Positions 17,779 through 27,355 are shown, counted from the stretch's first letter. The stretch: 32,013 nucleotides of DNA from Mucilaginibacter sp. (GCA_028288285.1 JAQBNZ010000198.1:1-32013), one strand, 5' to 3'. Notes: generated from the letters alone by a model not told the origin. Numbers and translations: made by a program.

Positions 17779-19143
17779 TTAGAATAAAGTAAACTCTACA
17801 CGACGGTTTGCCTGACGGCCTTTTGCAGTTTTGTTTGATGCAATAGGCTGTGTTTCGCCATAACCGGTAGCTTCTATTCTTGAAGCATTGGCACCCTGGC
17901 TAACCAGGTAAGATCTAATTGATTCTGCACGGTCTTTAGACAGACGCATGTTAGCGTCATTAGAGCCTACATTATCAGTATGGCCGGCTAATTTTAAGCT
18001 GAAGTCTTTCTCAGTTAATAACCTTGCCACCCTGTTTAAGCTTGGGTATGATTTAGCACGTATAGTAGCTTTGCCAAAATCAAACTCAAGGTTTTTGATA
18101 GCATCTCTAACAATTTTCCTATCAGCTTCGGTAACAATTACCGTTGGTTTACTTACAACTAACGGACAGCCTGAACCATCAACTTTAGTACCTGCCGGTG
18201 TATTAGGGCATTTATCAAAGAAATCAGGAACACCATCACCATCGCTATCTGCGGTAAATTTGGCAAGGTTAGCGTTAGTAGCATCTAAATCAGCTTTAAG
18301 TTTATCATTAGCTGCTTTTTGAGCATCTATTTGTGCTTGTAGCTGATTTTTGGTGTTCATGTTCTCCCACAAGTATTCGGTACGCATTGAAGCAACCGGA
18401 TTATGTGAAGCTAACTGAGGTTTTGATTTTGGCCCCAGGGCAAATTCTAAACCTATATGCGCATATGAGAACCTGTCGTTAGTAGATCCAGCTTTGTATC
18501 CGTCAAAATTGTCAGAACCAATAAAATTAACCTGGTAACCTAAATCCAGATTCACACCAGAAGCTACATTAAACTTCAATCCTAAGCCTACCGGTACAAA
18601 GTACTCCTTTACCATGTTGCCGTTATTGGTAGCTACCGGGCTTGAACCTTTGGCATTTATAACTGTTTTATAACCCATTAATCCCCATCCTGCGGTAAGA
18701 TATGGTTGTATAGCACCTTTTTGATGACGCCAGTTTATGTTAGCAAGTGTAATATTAGCGCTAAGGCTTGCAGCATAATTTAGTTTTGTTTCATAATCAT
18801 TATAAAAACTTGTTTGTCCGGCATCACCGCTCACTTTTCCTGCCAGGAAATCGGCCTGTATACCAAATGATGGTAAAATTTGTTTTTTGATATAACCACC
18901 ATAACCCAGTTGCGCTGTAGGATGAATATAATCTTGTGTCCTGTTTGAGCCAAAAATTGTAAAAGGTGTTAACAAACCACCATTAACACCAATTGACCAG
19001 GTGCGGAATGAGCTGCTATTAGAAAATGGTTTTACATAGTCTTTAGTTGACGAGGTATCTGCCATGGGCGTTTGGGCAAATAATTTACTGCCAACCATTA
19101 GCCCGGTTAGCAGAATTGTAGCTTTTTTAAAATTTGGTTTCAT
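17779..19143 (-). CDS. OmpA-family outer membrane protein with thrombospondin type 3-like repeat
   Basis: 454 aa; N-terminal beta-barrel, DSDGDGVPDFFDKCPNTPAGTKVDGSGCP, C-terminal LAGHTDNVGSNDANMRLSKDRAESIRSYL. Confidence 0.92.
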   Translation of the reverse strand: MKPNFKKATILLTGLMVGSKLFAQTPMADTSSTKDYVKPFSNSSSFRTWSIGVNGGLLTPFTIFGSNRTQDYIHPTAQLGYGGYIKKQILPSFGIQADFLAGKVSGDAGQTSFYNDYETKLNYAASLSANITLANINWRHQKGAIQPYLTAGWGLMGYKTVINAKGSSPVATNNGNMVKEYFVPVGLGLKFNVASGVNLDLGYQVNFIGSDNFDGYKAGSTNDRFSYAHIGLEFALGPKSKPQLASHNPVASMRTEYLWENMNTKNQLQAQIDAQKAANDKLKADLDATNANLAKFTADSDGDGVPDFFDKCPNTPAGTKVDGSGCPLVVSKPTVIVTEADRKIVRDAIKNLEFDFGKATIRAKSYPSLNRVARLLTEKDFSLKLAGHTDNVGSNDANMRLSKDRAESIRSYLVSQGANASRIEATGYGETQPIASNKTAKGRQANRRVEFTLF

Positions 19144-19258
19144 ATTGTGAATTTTAATGTACTTCTATATGTACAGTTGTACTCACCTCACTTGTCAACA
19201 TTAGTGCCAGTTAAACCAAATTGTAATTTTTTTAATATTAAGGTGATTTTTTGATTGA

Positions 19259-19304
19259 ATATTAATTTAAAAGAAATTTAATATTTACAATATTAAATTA
19301 ATAT
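19259..19304. promoter_or_regulatory. Nested AT-rich inverted repeats upstream of the OmpA-family gene
   Basis: ATATTAATTTAA (19259-19270)/TTAAATTAATAT (19293-19304), and AATTTAATATT-TAC-AATATTAAATT (19275-19299); all arms perfect. Confidence 0.4.
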
Positions 19305-19391
19305 AAATAATGGTACCAAATAGAGAAATTTGGATATAATAAGAACATCTAAAAACATAATAAATGCCTTTAAAAACATACATATTATTAA

Positions 19392-20231
19392 TTATGCCAT
19401 AACTGTAACCATATTAAATATGCCAGCGGCCAAATAATTATCACCTTGTATAATTGAATTTTCTATTGCGGTAGAAGGAGATATTGCTTTGGTGAAAAGT
19501 TTCCAGGCTATATCCGGGCGGATAGTAATATGGACAGCAGGCTTTGATACGGAAACATCATCTTTAAATCCCCATACACTATCGCTTTTTTTCAATATCC
19601 AGGTGCCGCCTGCCTCTCCACTTATTGTAAAGCTGATAATTGTTCCTGTTTGTGCCGGGATATTCGTGTAGGCATGGGGCAGCGCACACATAAAAGTTGC
19701 AATGCAGGGGTAAAATAACTGCGTGGTCATTAAGGCCGGTTTGTTTACCGCTTCGCGTATTTGTTGCTGATGGTGCCACTTTTCGGTATACTCCCTTGCA
19801 ATATGGAACCAATTTAATGATTGCTCCTCTCCTGCCCACGCAACTGAGTGTTTTGCAGGCTTAAAGGGATCAAGCGTATGCAAATATTCTATATATTGAG
19901 GACCGGTAGCTTTTAGCTGTTGTATCAATAACTGAGGGCTCATCCGTTTCATGGCATTTACCCAAACCGCATTTAGCTCATTTAAATAATTAACCAAATC
20001 CTGGTAGCTGTTTATTTGAGGAAGCTGCTGGTTGTTTTCATAATTATGTAGCAAGGCAATATCACGCACATTACCATCAAGCAAGTGCGCGGCAATGTCC
20101 TTTACTTTCCATAATTTAGCAAGAGTGGGTTTGTTCCAATCATCCGGAGATAATGAAGTAAGCAGCTCAACCAATAACTCATCTAACACCTTAAATAAGT
20201 GTAAAGTGGGTATCGGGATGAGCTGCTCCAT
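19392..20231 (-). CDS. Maleylpyruvate isomerase N-terminal / DinB-like domain protein
   Basis: 279 aa; LSPDDWNKPTLAKLWKVKDIAAHLLDGNVRD typical of the MDMPI_N/DinB fold. Confidence 0.7.
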   Translation of the reverse strand: MEQLIPIPTLHLFKVLDELLVELLTSLSPDDWNKPTLAKLWKVKDIAAHLLDGNVRDIALLHNYENNQQLPQINSYQDLVNYLNELNAVWVNAMKRMSPQLLIQQLKATGPQYIEYLHTLDPFKPAKHSVAWAGEEQSLNWFHIAREYTEKWHHQQQIREAVNKPALMTTQLFYPCIATFMCALPHAYTNIPAQTGTIISFTISGEAGGTWILKKSDSVWGFKDDVSVSKPAVHITIRPDIAWKLFTKAISPSTAIENSIIQGDNYLAAGIFNMVTVMA

Positions 20232-20237
20232 TATAAT

Positions 20238-21419
20238 TTATCCGCGGCTTTTTTCTAAAGCTTGCTCAATATCACGCAAAACATCATCTGCATATTCCAA
20301 CCCTGCCGATACACGGATCAGCCCGGGTGTAATACCTACTGCTGCCCGTTCGTCATCACTTAATTTTGAGTGAGTAGTGCTTGCCGGGTGTGATGCAATG
20401 CTGCGCGAATCGCCCAGATTGGCTGTTACCGAAAGCAATTCAAGCGAATTTAAAAACTTACGACCTGCCTCAACCCCGCCTTTTATTTCAAAACATAAAA
20501 CACCACCACCTAACTTCATTTGTTTTTTAGCAATAGCATATTGCGGGTGGCTTGCCAGGAACGGATATTTTACCCATGATACATTTGGGTTGCTTTGTAA
20601 AGCCGTAGCTATTTTAAGTGCGTTTTCGCAATGTCTTTGCAAACGAACGTCAAGGGTCTCCAGGCTTTTGCTTAATACCCAGGCGTTAAAAGGTGACATA
20701 GCAGGGCCTGTATTTCGGCAGAACAAATATATTTCATTGATAAGATCCTTACGGCCTACAATTACACCACCCAATACCCTGCCTTGTCCGTCAATCCATT
20801 TGGTAGCCGAGTGAATAATAACATCGGCACCGTACTCAACCGGCTTTTGCAATAAAGGTGTAGCAAAGCAATTATCTACATTAAAAATAAGGTTATGCTT
20901 TTTAGCAAATTTACCCGCATGCTCCAGGTCAATCACTTCTAACTGTGGGTTGGTTGGCGTTTCCAAAAACAGCATTTTGGTGTTTGGTTGTACAGCCGCT
21001 TCCCAGGCATCTTTATCGTTGGCAGGTATTAACGTGCAGGTAATGCCATACCTTGGCAAATATTTATTTACAATAGTATAGGTACTGCCAAAAACCGAAC
21101 TGCAGCATAATAAATGATCGCCACTTTTCATTAGTGCCATAAATGATGAAAATACAGCGCTCATACCTGTTGAAGTTGCAAAACCATCTTCGACATCTTC
21201 AAGTGCGCACATTTTAGCTACAAATTCATCAACATTAGGGTTACTAAAACGGCTGTAAATGTTGTTGTCATTCTCATCAGCAAATGCGGCGCGCATGGTT
21301 TCGGCCTCATCAAAAGTAAAGCTGCTGGTTAAATATAGAGGTGTAGAGTGTTCGCTTTGACCGGTTTTAGTGGTTTGTATACGTATAGCTTTTGTTATCG
21401 GATGTAGTTCTTGAGACAT
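20238..21419 (-). CDS. metZ: Trans-sulfuration PLP enzyme, O-succinylhomoserine sulfhydrylase-like
   Basis: TKAIRIQTTKTGQSEHSTPLYLTSSFTFD, IIHSATKWIDGQGRVLGGV, HPASTTHSKLSDDERAAVGI; start trimmed to MSQELHP (21419), removing the overlap with the OsmC gene. Confidence 0.85.
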   Translation of the reverse strand: MSQELHPITKAIRIQTTKTGQSEHSTPLYLTSSFTFDEAETMRAAFADENDNNIYSRFSNPNVDEFVAKMCALEDVEDGFATSTGMSAVFSSFMALMKSGDHLLCCSSVFGSTYTIVNKYLPRYGITCTLIPANDKDAWEAAVQPNTKMLFLETPTNPQLEVIDLEHAGKFAKKHNLIFNVDNCFATPLLQKPVEYGADVIIHSATKWIDGQGRVLGGVIVGRKDLINEIYLFCRNTGPAMSPFNAWVLSKSLETLDVRLQRHCENALKIATALQSNPNVSWVKYPFLASHPQYAIAKKQMKLGGGVLCFEIKGGVEAGRKFLNSLELLSVTANLGDSRSIASHPASTTHSKLSDDERAAVGITPGLIRVSAGLEYADDVLRDIEQALEKSRG

Positions 21420-21445
21420 GATATAATGTAGTATGAAGTAAAAAA

Positions 21446-21874
21446 TTATGCTGCGGGGTGAATAATCACCTTCCATTTAATATCGGCATTGGCCTTGTAC
21501 AAGGTTGCAGCTACCGAACAATATTTATTAAGAGAGAGTTCAACGGCTTTATTGGCTTTATCTTCGTCAATAGTGCCATACAGATGAAATTCAAGGCTTA
21601 TTTGTTGCCATAATGATGGCTCTTTCCCTGCTTCGCGCTCGCCGCTAATTACCATTTTATAATCAACAACATCTTGTCGTTGTTTTTTCAGTATGGCAAT
21701 AACATCAATGGCAGAGCAACCGCCCAAACCCATTAAAAGCATTTGCATTGGGCGCACACCAAAATTCTGGCCGCCACTTTCGGGGCTGCTATCCATTCTT
21801 ACGGTGTGTCCGTTTTCATCGCTGGCCTCAAAGCCATAGTCGCCGCTTACGCGTGATAGTTTTATTGTAGGCAT
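21446..21874 (-). CDS. OsmC-family protein
   Basis: 142 aa; GVRPMQMLLMGLGGCSAIDVIAILKKQRQDV. Confidence 0.88.
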   Translation of the reverse strand: MPTIKLSRVSGDYGFEASDENGHTVRMDSSPESGGQNFGVRPMQMLLMGLGGCSAIDVIAILKKQRQDVVDYKMVISGEREAGKEPSLWQQISLEFHLYGTIDEDKANKAVELSLNKYCSVAATLYKANADIKWKVIIHPAA

Positions 21875-22075
21875 TATGTGTTGTAATAATTTGCTAAGTT
21901 ATGTTTTTGAGGTAAATATTAATACGAATAAGGCTCATTGATGTAAATGATTATACAGGGTTGACATTATTTAGGTAATATTCTTGTTGGTTTAATGAGT
22001 TGATGTAATTTTCTTCAAAAAAATTGGTTAGACTAATCTTTATATAATTAATATCGAAGGTTAAATAATTCTGTT

Positions 22076-22552
22076 ATGAAAAATACATTGCTGTTTGCTA
22101 TTCTCTTTATATCTGCTACTACCTGCTTTGGCCAAAGTAAGTTAATATCATATGATGATTTAGGTTACCTTTTGCGTAACAATATTAATAAAGCCGATAC
22201 CTTTTTTGAAGCTAAAGGATATTCATTGATAGAAAAGAACATCAATAAAAAAAACCGCAAGTACAGTTTAAAATTAGAGGACGGTACTTACGCTAATTTT
22301 AATTTGCGTAATGATGGCAGGCGTATGTATGTTGAAATTGAGACCAATGCGCCTGAGCAATATAATTTGATATACAATTCAATATCGCAATACGTTAACA
22401 AGGAAACCAGCACTGCCGAAGTGCAAACCTTTGATGTGAAAGACCTTGGCAGTATTTACATAATGGTTAATGACACTACACCTTATAATCCATTAAGGCG
22501 AACCTACACAATGCAGGTAGTATCAGACAAAAGCATTACGGCATATAATTAA
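22076..22552 (+). CDS. Hypothetical secreted protein
   Basis: 158 aa with signal peptide MKNTLLFAILFISATTCFGQ; no family recognised. Confidence 0.7.
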   Translation: MKNTLLFAILFISATTCFGQSKLISYDDLGYLLRNNINKADTFFEAKGYSLIEKNINKKNRKYSLKLEDGTYANFNLRNDGRRMYVEIETNAPEQYNLIYNSISQYVNKETSTAEVQTFDVKDLGSIYIMVNDTTPYNPLRRTYTMQVVSDKSITAYN

Positions 22553-22971
22553 ACCGGCTTACGGTCTTTTAAACGTATTACCAGCTTTAAGCCCGACCAT
22601 GTTTCATCTACAGCGCAAACCTTTACATCAACTAATCCCGTTTCCAGAGCAAGGTCCCTTATTTTATCCTCTGTAACATCTGTTACTATTTTTGATGCTT
22701 TTTTTGGCCACGATATCCATATAATGCCATTTTGTGTTATTTGCTCTTTTATATCCGGCAAAATTTTAGATAGCTCATCATAACTTTTTGTAAAAAAGTG
22801 AATTAGGTTTAATTTGTTGCCGGGCTGGTCAACAAGACACACATCAGTTGGCAAATCAGTAAATAAGCTTAAATAATATTCAGGTGCATTTATCAGCCTG
22901 ATATTAAAGCCTGATTTTATTCCCAGCTTTTTAGCGAGTGGCGTTCCCGAATAGCCTGATGGGGTTATCAT
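22549..22971 (-). CDS. DUF3052-like protein
   Basis: 140 aa; SGYSGTPLAKKLGIKSGFNIRLINAPEYY, GIIWISWPKKASK. Confidence 0.7.
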   Translation of the reverse strand: MITPSGYSGTPLAKKLGIKSGFNIRLINAPEYYLSLFTDLPTDVCLVDQPGNKLNLIHFFTKSYDELSKILPDIKEQITQNGIIWISWPKKASKIVTDVTEDKIRDLALETGLVDVKVCAVDETWSGLKLVIRLKDRKPV

Positions 22972-22974
22972 GAT

Positions 22975-23409
22975 CTATTTCAATTGATTTAAATGATGCT
23001 GCATATGTGCTAAATAATCATTCGCTATAAATTCCACAGTATAAAATGTTACCCCTTCACGGCTGGTATCACAAGTTGCGTTTATCCGGTCATCAGGGTA
23101 ATTGGTTAATACGCGTGCTATTTGACGGTTAACCAGTTTCCAAAACTGCAGCAATTCGACAACGTCGGCGTCCTTATAATGCTGTGCCTTTACCCACTCA
23201 TTCTGGTAATATATCAGCTTAAAGCCATCCTCATAAGTACAGCGTACAAAACGCTGTAAGTTTATATGAGCGCTATCTATCAGGTGGCCAATAATTTCCT
23301 TGTTGCTCCACTTACTAGTTTTAGGAATTTTATCCCAGTTAATATTGGGCAATGTATTATTCAGAAAGGTATCTACCTCATTATTTATTTGTAGTGCTAT
23401 ATCAATCAT
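22975..23409 (-). CDS. DinB-family protein
   Basis: KTSKWSNKEIIGHLIDSAHINLQRFVR and C-terminal AHMQHHLNQL supply candidate metal-ligand His residues; start trimmed to MIDIALQ (23409). Confidence 0.8.
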   Translation of the reverse strand: MIDIALQINNEVDTFLNNTLPNINWDKIPKTSKWSNKEIIGHLIDSAHINLQRFVRCTYEDGFKLIYYQNEWVKAQHYKDADVVELLQFWKLVNRQIARVLTNYPDDRINATCDTSREGVTFYTVEFIANDYLAHMQHHLNQLK

Positions 23410-23500
23410 TTTAGGGCTATTAGTTATGCAATTGAATATAAAAAATCTTAATTGATGTAAATTATTCAAAAAAAATTAACTTCAAGGCTTTAAACTTGCT

Positions 23501-24739
23501 ATGGCCCTTAACTATATCTGGATTGCGTTTTTCTTGATAGCATTTGTAATTGCACTTGTTAAACTTGTTTTTTTAGGGGATGTAGATGCTTTTAAGCTGT
23601 TGGTTGATGGGATGTTTGATTCATCAAAATCATCTGTAATGGATATTGCGCTGCCATTGGCCGGTAATATGGTTTTATGGCTGGGGATATTAAACATTGG
23701 TGAAAGGGCCGGCGCTATGAATTTCTTATCGCGCATTGTTGGCCCGTTCTTAAGCCGGTTATTTCCGGAGGTTCCAAAAAATCATCCAGCAACAGGGCAA
23801 ATGATGATGAATTTCTCGGCCAATCTGTTAGGTTTGGATAACGCGGCCACTCCTCTTGGTTTAAAAGCTATGGGTAGCTTGCAGGAGCTTAACCCTAATA
23901 AGGAAACTGCCTCAAACGCGCAGATCATGTTTCTGGTGCTGCATACCTCCGGCCTGCAGCTGTTACCAGTAACCATTATTGCACAACGGTTTATATTACA
24001 TGCCAAAGATCCGGCAGATGTTTTAATTCCATGCATTATAGCAACCTACGTGGCAACCGTTGTAGGGATGATAGCAGTAGCTATTAAACAAAAAATAAAC
24101 CTGTTTGATAGGGTTATAGTAAGCTGGTTAGGTGGTTTAACCGCTTTTATAGCTTTCCTGATATGGTATTTCACAGCTTATTTAGATAAGGAGCAAATAT
24201 CAGTAGTATCAAAGGTTGCCAGTAACTTATTGCTGTTTGCCATACCAACTATATTTATATTGGGCGCAATACGCAAAAAAGTAAATGTGTTTGAGAGCTT
24301 TATTGATGGGGCCAAAGCCGGTTTTGAAGTATCGGTAAAAATAATACCTTATTTAGTTGCCATGCTGGTTGCTATAAGTGTTTTTCGTAACTGCGGCGCA
24401 CTTGATTATATAAACAGCGGACTAAAATATGTAGTGACCGCCTTAAATTTAGATACCCGCTTTGTTGATGCCATGCCAGTAGCTTATATGAAACCATTAA
24501 GTGGTTCAGGATCAAAAGCAATGATGATAAGTACTATGCAAACTTTTGGCCCGGATAGTTTTGCCGGCCGCTTGGCATCAGTATTCAATGGTTCTGCAGA
24601 TACAACCTTCTATATTGTTGCGCTTTATTTTGGATCAGTAGGGATTAAAAAATCAAGGTATGCTATACCGGCAGGTTTAATAGCTGATTTTGCTGGCGTA
24701 ATTACTGCAATATTTATTTCATACCTGTTTTTTGGATAA
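23501..24739 (+). CDS. Fused SpmA/SpmB-like (nucleoside-recognition/Gate domain) membrane protein
   Basis: 412 aa; FSANLLGLDNAATPLGLKAM and AYMKPLSGSGSKAMM typical of spore maturation proteins A/B. Confidence 0.82.
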   Translation: MALNYIWIAFFLIAFVIALVKLVFLGDVDAFKLLVDGMFDSSKSSVMDIALPLAGNMVLWLGILNIGERAGAMNFLSRIVGPFLSRLFPEVPKNHPATGQMMMNFSANLLGLDNAATPLGLKAMGSLQELNPNKETASNAQIMFLVLHTSGLQLLPVTIIAQRFILHAKDPADVLIPCIIATYVATVVGMIAVAIKQKINLFDRVIVSWLGGLTAFIAFLIWYFTAYLDKEQISVVSKVASNLLLFAIPTIFILGAIRKKVNVFESFIDGAKAGFEVSVKIIPYLVAMLVAISVFRNCGALDYINSGLKYVVTALNLDTRFVDAMPVAYMKPLSGSGSKAMMISTMQTFGPDSFAGRLASVFNGSADTTFYIVALYFGSVGIKKSRYAIPAGLIADFAGVITAIFISYLFFG

Positions 24740-24742
24740 TTC

Positions 24743-24784
24743 TTAAAGTACTCTTTAATTATTTTAAAGTACTCTTTAATTATT
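24743..24784 (+). repeat. 21-bp perfect tandem duplication, each copy a small hairpin
   Basis: (TTAAAGTACTCTTTAATTATT)x2; TTAAAG-TACT-CTTTAA in each. Confidence 0.85.
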
Positions 24785-24800
24785 AGGAGCGCGCAGATGC
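24783..24800 (+). repeat. 18-bp direct repeat copy 1, TTAGGAGCGCGCAGATGC
   Basis: Identical to 25030-25047. Confidence 0.85.
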
Positions 24801-24864
24801 AAACGCATTAAAAATAAAACACAATACATTGCTATTTGACAGCATTATAAATTGTAATTTTCTT

Positions 24865-24981
24865 AGTCCCATCGGGACTTTGGTGGGTAGAAACGGCCAA
24901 AGAAGCACGAGGCGTTCCCATAGGAACGCTTGGTGAATTTTAAACAAACATTCTACCAACAAAATGTACCTGACGGCACAT
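24865..24981. repeat. Structured multi-hairpin intergenic element
   Basis: AGTCCC-atc-GGGACT; closing pair GGTAGAA (24886-24892)/TTCTACC (24951-24957) enclosing GCGTTCC-cata-GGAACGC; then TGTaCC-tgac-GGcACA. Confidence 0.75.
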
Positions 24982-25029
24982 CAGAAAAAGAAAAAACACA
25001 CTTGAAAAATTTTCAATACGTTTACCCTG

Positions 25030-25047
25030 TTAGGAGCGCGCAGATGC
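25030..25047 (+). repeat. 18-bp direct repeat copy 2, TTAGGAGCGCGCAGATGC
   Basis: Identical to 24783-24800, 247 bp apart. Confidence 0.85.
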
Positions 25048-25094
25048 TATGATTTTCACCAAATAATCTATATGTTTATTGCTTTAAAATTTAC

Positions 25095-25502
25095 ATGGAA
25101 GGTAATTATTTACAGGATAAAGCGATAAAGAAAAAGTCGGCGGTTAAAGTTGTTTGGGTATTTGTTTTTTTTGGAATAGCATTTGCTTTCTTTTTAGCTA
25201 AGTTTGCCATGTCGGGTTCAATTAGTTCCTTTAATGGCTTGCCTGATAGTGATATTGCATATACTGTTGCAAAAGAATATATAACACCAACTGTATTATC
25301 ACCATCAAGCCTCAAGTTTTCTGATGATGAATACAAGTTTGCTAAAAAATCAGATTCGGTGTATGTTATCAAATCATTTTACACGGCCAGCGATGGAAAC
25401 GGTGATGCAGTAAAAACTAATTTTACTATCACTTTAAAATATAATGGCGGGCATGCCGAAAGTAGTAATAGCTGGACGATGCTTGACCTTAACCAGAACT
25501 AA
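25095..25502 (+). CDS. Hypothetical protein with one N-terminal transmembrane helix
   Basis: 135 aa; VVWVFVFFGIAFAFFLAKFAM helix. Confidence 0.65.
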   Translation: MEGNYLQDKAIKKKSAVKVVWVFVFFGIAFAFFLAKFAMSGSISSFNGLPDSDIAYTVAKEYITPTVLSPSSLKFSDDEYKFAKKSDSVYVIKSFYTASDGNGDAVKTNFTITLKYNGGHAESSNSWTMLDLNQN

Positions 25503-25525
25503 TAAAAGTTCCATCATGTAATTTC

Positions 25526-25933
25526 ATGGAAATTAATAACGATTTAATAGCCACAGCCAGCGCTAAAATTGGGCGTATACAATACCAAACTATTGTTAAC
25601 AGCAGCAATCATACCTTAATTTCAGATGAACCTATAGAAGAAGGTGGAATGGATACCGGTATGTCGCCTTACGGGTTGTTACTGGCCAGCCTGGCCAGCT
25701 GTACGGTTATTACTTTAAGAATGTACATAAACCGTAAAATGTGGACGATAGATGAGATTGGTGTTAGTTTGGAATTGAGTAAAACAGAAAAGGGTGTTCA
25801 CATTGATAGCAAACTTAGCTTTACCGGGGAATTAAATGACGAACAAAGAAAGAGATTAATAACTATTGCCGATGCCTGCCCTATTCATAAAATATTGGTA
25901 GGCAATATAGAGATATATACTTCCTTACAATAA
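25526..25933 (+). CDS. OsmC-family protein
   Basis: 135 aa; GMDTGMSPYGLLLASLASCTVITLRMYINRK and ADACPIHKIL. Confidence 0.88.
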   Translation: MEINNDLIATASAKIGRIQYQTIVNSSNHTLISDEPIEEGGMDTGMSPYGLLLASLASCTVITLRMYINRKMWTIDEIGVSLELSKTEKGVHIDSKLSFTGELNDEQRKRLITIADACPIHKILVGNIEIYTSLQ

Positions 25934-25940
25934 GTAAGCT

Positions 25941-26555
25941 TTATTGTAATCCTTTAACAAAAATATCTATCAGCAGCAGGCGCTTATCGTGTATCTCGTC
26001 TAAATGTTCTTTGCGTGGAAAGTTAGCTTTCTTTTGCGGCATTGAACCCACTTTTATACCATGTAAAGCATCCAGGAAAACATCAACAATATCTGCCGGA
26101 TTTTGAACCGGCCTTATATGGCCTTTTTCGGCTTCAGAGTTTATAGCACTTATTAATAGCTTGGTTTCGGCCTCACGTATCTGTGTAATTATCCCCCAAA
26201 TTGTATCGGGCAGGTTTTGCTCGTTTATTCTGAAAAAATCAAAGAAATTATAGTTGTTTACAATAAAATCATGATGAGTGTTCACCTGAAACAGAAATGC
26301 ATCATGCAGGTCGGTAATATTATTAAATTTATCTTCAAATAGCTTCAGGTAATCATTAGCCAGTTTGCGCATTACAGCTATATAAAGCTCACTTTTATCA
26401 GGGAAATAATAATATAGCAATGCCTTTGACATAGATAGGTCACCCGCTATTTCATTCATGGTTGTTTTTGAATAACCATAATGCAAAAAACGTTGGTGCG
26501 ATGCCTCTAAAATTCTTTCGCGCTTTATATCCTGCTGATCAATACCTGCACTCAT
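25941..26555 (-). CDS. TetR-family transcriptional regulator
   Basis: RERILEASHQRFLHYGYSKTTMNEIAGDLSMSKALLYYYFPDKSELY helix-turn-helix. Confidence 0.92.
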   Translation of the reverse strand: MSAGIDQQDIKRERILEASHQRFLHYGYSKTTMNEIAGDLSMSKALLYYYFPDKSELYIAVMRKLANDYLKLFEDKFNNITDLHDAFLFQVNTHHDFIVNNYNFFDFFRINEQNLPDTIWGIITQIREAETKLLISAINSEAEKGHIRPVQNPADIVDVFLDALHGIKVGSMPQKKANFPRKEHLDEIHDKRLLLIDIFVKGLQ

Positions 26556-26686
26556 TTATTTAATGAAAATTTAAAAAGTTAAATATCCTGACTTTTTTAA
26601 CAAATCTATCAATTTTCCAGTTTAAATGTAAAACTGACCCAAAAAGATGAAATTCAAATGGTAATTAAGTGTTTAGCAATGTTGCC

Positions 26687-26735
26687 AATTACTTATACGT
26701 ATCTCAGATTAAAAACATAAAATCAATAAGTAATT
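26687..26735. promoter_or_regulatory. 10-bp inverted repeat AATTACTTAT-N29-ATAAGTAATT in a divergent intergenic region
   Basis: Perfect arms (26687-26696, 26726-26735); also contains the palindrome ATACGTAT (26695-26702). Confidence 0.4.
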
Positions 26736-26770
26736 AGTGTTGTTATAATTATTTAACTAAACTAAAGTCT

Positions 26771-27307
26771 ATGAAACTACACGAGGACAATACACTTAGC
26801 GTGTTGGGAAGCGCTATTGGTAAAGGCCTGTTAGCGGGTATAGCCGCTACAGCCGTTATGACGCTATCACAGATGATAGAAATGAAGATTACCAAAAGAG
26901 AACCAAGCGATGCTACTATTAAGGTGGCAGAAGATACCGCCGGAGCTAAACCCGCTACTGAGGATGATAAACAAAAACTTTCGCAAGAATTACACTGGTC
27001 ATATGGTACAGCATGGGGTGTTGCCCGCGGATTAATTGGCCTTACCGGTTTAAAAGGATTGCCTGCCACTCTGGTACATTTTGGAGCCGTTTGGGGCACT
27101 GCCTTAATTATGTTGCCTAAGCATAATGCCGCCAAACCAATTAACGAGCAGGAACCAAAAGAAATTGCCATTGATGTATTACACCACAGCATTTATGCAA
27201 TAACAGCCGGTATAGTGTACGATGCACTTGACGCAGGTGGTAAACATGAAAGGAAGCTAACCGGTATAGCTAAAAGCTTGAAAAGCCTTATTAAGAAGTA
27301 TAAATAA
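26771..27307 (+). CDS. Hypothetical membrane-associated protein
   Basis: 178 aa; GLLAGIAATAVMTLSQMIEM and later hydrophobic segments; family not recognised with certainty. Confidence 0.65.
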   Translation: MKLHEDNTLSVLGSAIGKGLLAGIAATAVMTLSQMIEMKITKREPSDATIKVAEDTAGAKPATEDDKQKLSQELHWSYGTAWGVARGLIGLTGLKGLPATLVHFGAVWGTALIMLPKHNAAKPINEQEPKEIAIDVLHHSIYAITAGIVYDALDAGGKHERKLTGIAKSLKSLIKKYK

Positions 27308-27313
27308 GGATAA

Positions 27314-27340
27314 AGTCGCTCGGCAGGGAACCAAGCGACT
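27314..27340. repeat. Single REP hairpin related to the 17079-17198 REPs
   Basis: AGTCGCTCGG-cagggaa-CCAAGCGACT. Confidence 0.75.
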
Positions 27341-27355
27341 GCAAGGGGACACATC

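Noticed and set aside
21446-21476. Overlap between the metZ-like ORF and the OsmC ORF
   Set aside because: Caused by an upstream in-frame ATG; MSQELHP at 21419 is a better start and removes the overlap.
24783-25047. 18-bp direct repeats as a target-site duplication of a mobile element
   Set aside because: Too long for a typical duplication and not abutting the ends of the structured element (gaps of about 65 and 49 nt).
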